Below the pieces are notes generated by a model. It was not told where the DNA came from, did no database searches, and saw only the letters and a list, made by a program, of their open reading frames with translations. The translations under genes and the position numbers were made by a program. From assembly GCA_010023045.1 (NCBI GenBank), contig RGJX01000003.1, positions 1-61,194 of the forward strand: a stretch of DNA of 61,194 nucleotides. The letters are read 5' to 3'. Origin of the DNA: Actinomycetota bacterium (lineage in GTDB: Bacteria; Actinomycetota; Actinomycetes; Nanopelagicales; Nanopelagicaceae). Of the stretch, positions 56,725 through 61,194 are shown one piece after another (the first letter of the stretch is position 1; every line of letters begins with the position of its first letter).

Positions 56725-58761
56725 TTAAACTTGAGTTCGCTCTAGAACAGTTTTTTGCACGAGAGCTATCGCCTCTTTTATCGGAACCCCATTTCGCTGT
56801 TCGCCGTTGCGGAACCGGAACGAGACGGACCCGGAATTCTGGTCTTCTTCCCCGGCAATCAGCATAAAAGGAATCTTTTCAGCTTGGGCGTTACGAATCT
56901 TTTTCTGCATCCGATCATCAGATGCATCAATTTCTGCACGTATTCCGACTTTCTTCATTTCTTGGATAACTTCGGCGAGATAAGGCACAAAAGCTTCAGC
57001 TACCGGGATGCCGCGAACTTGAACCGGTGCAAGCCAAGGTGGAAAGGCGCCGGCATAGTGTTCGGTGAGAACGCCAAAAAATCGTTCAATAGACCCAAAG
57101 AGCGCTCTATGGATCATTACTGGTCTCTGCCTTGAACCGTCGGAGGCTTGGTACTCCAACTCAAATCTCTGTGGGAGCTGGAAATCCACCTGAATTGTGG
57201 ACATCTGCCAAGTTCTTCCAATTGCATCTTTTGCTTGAACACTGACCTTAGGCCCATAGAAAGCCGCTCCACCCTTATCAAGAACGAGTTCTAGGCCTTG
57301 TTTTTCCGCCGCTCGCCGGAGCGTCTGCGTTGCGCGCTCCCAATCTTCATCTGTGCCGATGAACTTCTCTTCGTTTTTCGTAGATAACTCCAGGTAAAAA
57401 TCTTGTAAGCCATAGTCGCGAAGTAGATTTAGAACGAAAGTTAAGAGACTATCTAGTTCGTCTTCCATCTGTTCTGGTGTGCAATAGATGTGCGCATCAT
57501 CTTGGGTGAAACCGCGAGCGCGGGTAATTCCGTGGATTACCCCAGATTTCTCGTAGCGATAAACAGTCCCAAATTCAAAAAGTCGTAGTGGAAGTTCTCG
57601 ATATGAACGACCACGCGATGCGAAGACGAGATTATGAAACGGGCAGTTCATGGGTTTCATGTAGTACTTCTGGCCGGCCCGCTTTACCGTGCCATCAGCG
57701 TGGAGCTCTTCGTCCATAACCATCGGCGGATACATTCCTTCGGAGTACCAATCAAGATGCCCCGATTTTTCAAAGAGCGCAGCCTTTGTTAAGTGCGGCG
57801 AATAGACAAATTCATAACCCTCTTGGATATGGCGTTTCCTTGAATATTCCTCCATCGCCATTCGAATGATTCCGCCCTTGGGATGAAATACAGCCAAACC
57901 TGAGCCGATTTCGTCTGGGAATGAAAAGAGATCCAATTCTGAGCCGAGGCGGCGGTGATCTCTCTTCTCTGCTTCTGCTAATAAATTTAGATAATTATCA
58001 AGAGCATCTTGGGAGGGCCAAGCAGTTCCATAAATTCTCTGCAGCATGGGGTTTTTCTCAGATCCGCGCCAATAAGCACCGGCCGATCGCATCAGTTTAA
58101 ATGCCGGTATGTATTTTGTAGATGGGAGGTGAGGCCCTCTGCACAGGTCTGCCCAGACTGCCTTACCGTCTCTGCCCAGGTTGTCATAGATAGTTAATTC
58201 ACCAGCGCCCACTTCAACTGAGGCGCCCTCAGCCACATCGCCACTTTTCAACTTGATCAACTCACACTTATATTTTTCATTCTTCAATTCAGCGAGCGCT
58301 TCACTCTCGCTAACGACTCTGCGCTTAAAGCGTTGTCCGTCCTTGATGATCTTGCGCATTCCACTCTCGAGTTTTTCTAAATCTTCAGGAGTAAAGGGGC
58401 GCTCAGGATCAAAGTCATAATAAAAACCATCGGTTATCGGTGGGCCAATACCAAGGCGAGTTTGCGAGAAAAGGTTTTGGACGCTCTGGGCAAGAACGTG
58501 AGCGGTTGAGTGTCGAAGTACATTCAACCCTTCCTCACTATCAATCTTGATTGTTTCGACAACATCGCCTTCAGATAGCTCACTCCATAAATCCTTAAGT
58601 ACTCCATTCACCCGGCAGACCACGATGGCGCTTGGACCTGGTTTCATGGCATCTGGGTAAACCTCTTCGCAAACTTGGGTCACCTTAAATTCAGATGAAA
58701 CTCTTCTAGACGCTCCATCTAAAGTGATTGATATAGAGGCTGAACTTTCCGAGCTACTCAC
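56725..58761 (-). CDS. thrS: threonyl-tRNA synthetase
   Basis: Charges tRNA-Thr; 678 residues. An N-terminal TGS-like domain is followed by the editing domain ([17 protein letters not shown] with HxxxH, about 84-100), catalytic core with [23 protein letters not shown] (zinc Cys), [17 protein letters not shown] and the anticodon domain. GTG start lies 6 bases after TAGCCT, implying a leaderless transcript. Confidence 0.97.
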   Translation of the reverse strand: MSSSESSASISITLDGASRRVSSEFKVTQVCEEVYPDAMKPGPSAIVVCRVNGVLKDLWSELSEGDVVETIKIDSEEGLNVLRHSTAHVLAQSVQNLFSQTRLGIGPPITDGFYYDFDPERPFTPEDLEKLESGMRKIIKDGQRFKRRVVSESEALAELKNEKYKCELIKLKSGDVAEGASVEVGAGELTIYDNLGRDGKAVWADLCRGPHLPSTKYIPAFKLMRSAGAYWRGSEKNPMLQRIYGTAWPSQDALDNYLNLLAEAEKRDHRRLGSELDLFSFPDEIGSGLAVFHPKGGIIRMAMEEYSRKRHIQEGYEFVYSPHLTKAALFEKSGHLDWYSEGMYPPMVMDEELHADGTVKRAGQKYYMKPMNCPFHNLVFASRGRSYRELPLRLFEFGTVYRYEKSGVIHGITRARGFTQDDAHIYCTPEQMEDELDSLLTFVLNLLRDYGLQDFYLELSTKNEEKFIGTDEDWERATQTLRRAAEKQGLELVLDKGGAAFYGPKVSVQAKDAIGRTWQMSTIQVDFQLPQRFELEYQASDGSRQRPVMIHRALFGSIERFFGVLTEHYAGAFPPWLAPVQVRGIPVAEAFVPYLAEVIQEMKKVGIRAEIDASDDRMQKKIRNAQAEKIPFMLIAGEEDQNSGSVSFRFRNGEQRNGVPIKEAIALVQKTVLERTQV

Positions 58762-58767
58762 GAAGCG

Positions 58768-58773
58768 AGGCTA
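58768..58773 (-). promoter_or_regulatory. -10 element (TAGCCT) for thrS
   Basis: TAGCCT on the minus strand ends 6 bases before the thrS GTG; no Shine-Dalgarno and no T-box leader is present. Confidence 0.5.
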
Positions 58774-58789
58774 CCAAAGCACTGATAAA

Positions 58790-59107
58790 TCAAGCGTAAA
58801 GAATTACCAACACCACGATAGAAAAGAGCGCTCCACCGGCAATTAGAAGGTATTTGACCCAGAGTGGAATTCGGAATCTCTCTGAGGTGGATTGGGCAAT
58901 CGACTTTGTCTTACGAATTGCATTCGCCGCCCATGCATATTCAGTAGCCAAAATACCAAGACCTGCGAGGAGTACTAGTAGTCCAGGTCCGGGAGCGAAT
59001 AAGAAGATTGTTCCGATAATTGTGATTAGACCGCCAATAACTCCGATGAACACCCGCCAAACCAGCGAGCCATAAGGGTTCGATTTGATTTGCTGGCGGA
59101 AGTTCAC
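58790..59107 (-). CDS. PGPGW-motif membrane protein (TIGR02611-like)
   Basis: A 105-residue protein with three hydrophobic segments; the first two flank the motif FAPGPGLLVLLAGLGILATEYAWA, which characterises the PGPGW/TIGR02611 group of small actinobacterial membrane proteins of unknown function. ATG overlaps the aminotransferase stop by 4 bases, and thrS follows after 28 bases. Confidence 0.75.
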   Translation of the reverse strand: MNFRQQIKSNPYGSLVWRVFIGVIGGLITIIGTIFLFAPGPGLLVLLAGLGILATEYAWAANAIRKTKSIAQSTSERFRIPLWVKYLLIAGGALFSIVVLVILYA

Positions 59108-59862
59108 AGGGCAAGATTACCTAATATCCAACTATGAAAACTCTCCTGAAGTTCACGAAACCGATTAGAACTTGGGGTGTCTTTTCCGTCAATTGCCTTA
59201 ATGGATTGAATCTCCCGCAAGCTGGAGACAGCCCCGAGGGAATCTGCGCCAAGTAATGAATCTAATTCCAACTTACCTTCCGTAAACCCAAAGTTATCAA
59301 TCAGCGCCTTGCGAGTTACCCCCGGCAGCGCTCCACTCTCGATCCTTGGGGTCATCCAATTTCCATCGATTAGGGCTATTAAGTTCGAAGTAGACAATTC
59401 ACTTACCTCTCCACTTTCCTGGAGAAGAATTGCATCATCAAACCCCGCACGTTCGGCTCGGCGACGGGCGCTTAGGCGTGATGAATAAGAGGCGCTCTTA
59501 TAACCAAGCCCCGCATGTGGGCTTTTAAGAATCGTGCACCGAATTCCATCTGTTGGGGCTTTGTATTCTCTATGCGAGAGGATCCAATTACCATCTGAGT
59601 AGAACGAAATTCTCAAGGAACCGTTTGGGAAGTTATCCAGCATCAGAATTTTCTCGACGCCCTCGATGATTTTCTCGCGGCGATAAGAATTAGTTGACGC
59701 CCCTCCCAATTCAGCTAACCCCACTTCAAGTCGATCAAGGTGGGCGGTCAGGGCGAAGAGTTTTCCACTATAGCTTCGCAAAGTTTCAAATACTCCGTCG
59801 CCCAAGAGAATCGCATCGCTTAACTCCGAACTTTGCGAGGGCTCACCATTGAAGAGAATCAT
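59104..59862 (-). CDS. pabC: class IV aminotransferase, probably aminodeoxychorismate lyase
   Basis: PLP fold type IV enzyme of 252 residues. Seen: GDGVFETLRSYSGKLFAL with LTAHLDRLEVGL near the start, a catalytic Lys candidate in GLGYKSASYSSRLSARRRA, and GEVSELSTSNLIALIDGNWMTPRIESGALPGVTRKAL, the phosphate-binding and substrate loops. Its direct coupling to pabB (4-base overlap) makes 4-amino-4-deoxychorismate lyase, for p-aminobenzoate and folate, the best reading; a branched-chain or D-amino acid aminotransferase cannot be excluded. Confidence 0.8.
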   Translation of the reverse strand: MILFNGEPSQSSELSDAILLGDGVFETLRSYSGKLFALTAHLDRLEVGLAELGGASTNSYRREKIIEGVEKILMLDNFPNGSLRISFYSDGNWILSHREYKAPTDGIRCTILKSPHAGLGYKSASYSSRLSARRRAERAGFDDAILLQESGEVSELSTSNLIALIDGNWMTPRIESGALPGVTRKALIDNFGFTEGKLELDSLLGADSLGAVSSLREIQSIKAIDGKDTPSSNRFRELQESFHSWILGNLAL

Positions 59863-60821
59863 TGAGTAAGAGAGATAAGGCGTCGCGCCTTTAGCTCAGT
59901 CTCCTCCCACTCAGATTCTGGGTCACTGTCCCATGTAATGCCTGCACCTGTACCAAATTTAATCTCATCTTTGCTTCGCCAGAAGAGTCTGATTCCTACG
60001 CTCAACTCCATGCGATCCCCGTCAGACCATCCAAAAACGCCACAATAAGGTCCGCGCTCTTCTTCATTAGATCTAATGATCTGTAGCGCGCTTGATTTCG
60101 GAGCTCCACTTATTGATCCAGGCGGCATTACCTCAGAGATTGCTTGAGAGAGCGTAATCTCCTTCTTGAGGGAGCCACTCACATCAGAAACCAAATGGAA
60201 GAGACCAGGATGTTTTTCGGTAGCTAGCAATCTCGGAGTGGTAATTGAACCCGTCTCGCAAATCCTCCCCAGATCATTTCTAATCAGATCCACAATCATG
60301 AGATTTTCCGCTCTATCCTTTGCTAAAAACTCGCTTGTAGGCGAAGTTCCCTTTATTGGGCTTGAGGTGATTCGACTCCCGTCCTTAGAGATAAATCGCT
60401 CAGGTGATGCCGATGCAATCTCTAGCCCTGGTAATGAGAGATAGCCGGCAAAGGGAGCGGGATTCTGCGAAAGAATTCGAGTAAATAGTCCTGAGAGATT
60501 TCCTTCTTCAAGAATCTTCGAAGTCATAATCCGGCAGGCATTGACCTGGTACACCTCACCAGCTGCAATCAGAGATCGGATCTCTTCAACATAACTCTTA
60601 TATTCATCCCGAGATTTGGATGATTGCCACTTCCCGACCTTTATCGCGCGCCCTTCACTAACAAACTCTTTTTTCGAAAATTCTTTAAATCGGGCAAGCG
60701 TCCAGCTCCCTTCGAAGGTTCCAACAATTGACCAGAACCCCGGTTCGTTGATGGCTTCCAGGTCGCTCCGTATTTCTTGCAGATTTTCGCCCTGAATGCC
60801 GCCCATCCAGAACCGCTCCAC
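59859..60821 (-). CDS. pabB: aminodeoxychorismate synthase component I
   Basis: Chorismate-binding enzyme of 320 residues, near the minimal length of the domain. SSPIKGTSPTS contains the PIKGT motif with the nucleophilic Lys typical of PabB (TrpE has PIAGT); DLIRNDLGRICETGSITTP, VSDVSGSLKK, PPGSISGAPKSSALQII and GTGAGITWDSDPESEWEE complete the active site. The glutaminase pabA is not in the window. GTG start preceded by GAGG; leader of about 40 bases from a TATCCT hexamer. Confidence 0.88.
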   Translation of the reverse strand: MERFWMGGIQGENLQEIRSDLEAINEPGFWSIVGTFEGSWTLARFKEFSKKEFVSEGRAIKVGKWQSSKSRDEYKSYVEEIRSLIAAGEVYQVNACRIMTSKILEEGNLSGLFTRILSQNPAPFAGYLSLPGLEIASASPERFISKDGSRITSSPIKGTSPTSEFLAKDRAENLMIVDLIRNDLGRICETGSITTPRLLATEKHPGLFHLVSDVSGSLKKEITLSQAISEVMPPGSISGAPKSSALQIIRSNEEERGPYCGVFGWSDGDRMELSVGIRLFWRSKDEIKFGTGAGITWDSDPESEWEETELKARRLISLTQ

Positions 60822-60870
60822 AATCCACCGCCTCTAGATTTCCGTATTCATTTGGGAAGCCCTCTAAATC

Positions 60871-60877
60871 TAGGATA
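60871..60877. promoter_or_regulatory. shared bidirectional -10 (TAGGATA/TATCCTA) between pabB and the tRNA array
   Basis: TAGGAT on the plus strand (60871-60876) and TATCCT on the minus strand (60872-60877) are the same seven base pairs. The plus reading would start transcription about 45 bases before tRNA-Gly and the minus reading about 43 bases before the pabB GTG. Confidence 0.4.
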
Positions 60878-60927
60878 GATTTCCCCTCCTTGATCATCGG
60901 TGCCGGTCGGTGGCGAGATCAAGTTTT

Positions 60928-61000
60928 GCGGACGTAGCGCAGTTGGTAGCGCGGAACCTTGCCAAGGTTCAGGTCGCGGGTTCGACCCCCGTCGTCCGCT
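60928..61000 (+). tRNA. tRNA-Gly (GCC)
   Basis: Acceptor GCGGACG pairs with CGTCCGC; D-arm GCGCAGTTGGTAGCGC, anticodon loop CTTGCCAAG with GCC, T-loop GGTTCGA. Discriminator U. CCA is not encoded. Confidence 0.95.
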
Positions 61001-61041
61001 CGATGATCTGAGTTTGGAGAGCTAGAAATAGCTAGCGATTT

Positions 61042-61112
61042 GGTGGAGTGGCCGAGAGGCGAGGCTCGGGACTGCAAATCCCGCTACACGGGTTCAAATC
61101 CCGTCTCCACCT
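61042..61112 (+). tRNA. tRNA-Cys (GCA)
   Basis: Acceptor GGTGGAG pairs with CTCCACC; anticodon GCA in ACTGCAAAT; T-arm GGGTTCAAATCCC; discriminator U, as required for cysteine identity. CCA not encoded. Confidence 0.95.
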
Positions 61113-61148
61113 CGATAAATTTAGGAAAAAATCTTCACAACTAAATAC

Positions 61149-61194
61149 GGACGATTAGCGCAGCGGTAGCGCACTTCCTTGACATGGAAGGGGT
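61149..61194 (+). tRNA. tRNA-Val (GAC), 5' part, truncated by window end
   Basis: Starts GGACGAT with D-arm TAGCGCAGCGGTAGCGCA and anticodon GAC in CTTGACATG. The T-arm and acceptor 3' strand lie beyond the window. Gly-Cys-Val is a common actinobacterial tRNA order. Confidence 0.9.

Noticed and set aside
58762-58789. T-box leader before thrS
   Set aside because: Only 28 bases separate thrS from the upstream gene and its promoter is leaderless.
60685-60897. 70-residue minus-strand ORF overlapping the pabB start
   Set aside because: It begins with plausible-looking sequence but is in a different frame from pabB; the pabB GTG at 60821 gives an N-terminus (VERFWMGG...) that fits the family, so this is a shadow.
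1-61194. Insertion sequences, prophage, CRISPR arrays, toxin-antitoxin or defence genes
   Set aside because: No transposase, integrase, direct-repeat array or defence-family protein is recognisable; the window is core genome throughout.

Overview
The window is a gene-dense, moderate-GC stretch of an actinobacterial chromosome. The gene order (hisG-hisE-rpe-rsmB-fmt-def-priA-metK-coaBC-rpoZ-gmk-mihF-pyr operon, then bldD/nusB/efp/aro, alaS/aspS/hisS, rel/secFD/ruvBAC, pdxST, pimA/patA/pgsA/thrS), the actinobacteria-specific mIHF and BldD proteins, a helicase-motif-less PriA and the PI-mannoside genes all point to Actinomycetia. Short or overlapping gene junctions, widespread leaderless starts and GC clearly below that of Streptomyces or Mycobacterium suggest a streamlined free-living lineage such as the freshwater acI/Nanopelagicales group. 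That placement is inference; no rRNA is present.

Layout. 1-6.9 kb: end of thymidine kinase, an alcohol dehydrogenase, two small membrane proteins, a purine permease with the only clear intrinsic terminator, uracil-DNA glycosylase, an ABC ATPase, and a split ACT/SerB pair. 6.9-26.3 kb: about 19.5 kb of minus-strand genes read from pyrR down to hisG. They make UMP (pyrR, pyrB, pyrC, carA, carB, pyrK, pyrD, pyrF), then mIHF, guanylate kinase, RNAP omega, CoA synthesis, SAM synthetase, PriA, formyl-Met handling, RsmB, Rpe and HisE/HisG. A PyrR-binding loop lies just before pyrR. 26.5-40.6 kb: bldD (+), then minus-strand shikimate genes (aroE, aroC, aroK, aroB, aroQ) with efp and nusB, preceded by aspS, alaS, ruvX, mltG and a hisS that carries an internal deletion and frameshift. 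40.8-55.5 kb: a DUF349 gene (+), then rel, secF, secD, ruvB, ruvA, ruvC, yebC, pdxT, pdxS, a DUF3048 lipoprotein, a LemA-like protein and the phosphatidylinositol mannoside genes. 55.6-61.2 kb: a degenerate EF-G-like protein, HIT protein, thrS, a PGPGW membrane protein, the pabC/pabB pair and a tRNA-Gly/Cys/Val array cut by the window end.

No intergenic stretch exceeds 300 bases; the longest are about 150 bases (upstream of bldD and of the DUF349 gene). I see no insertion sequence, prophage, CRISPR array or rRNA. The region is mostly core housekeeping, so the unusual signals are in expression architecture (leaderless promoters, shared bidirectional -10 elements, stop codons reused inside -10 hexamers), in the damaged hisS, and in a few odd proteins (P-loop-less EF-G-like protein, split SerB, BldD with a c-di-GMP signature).
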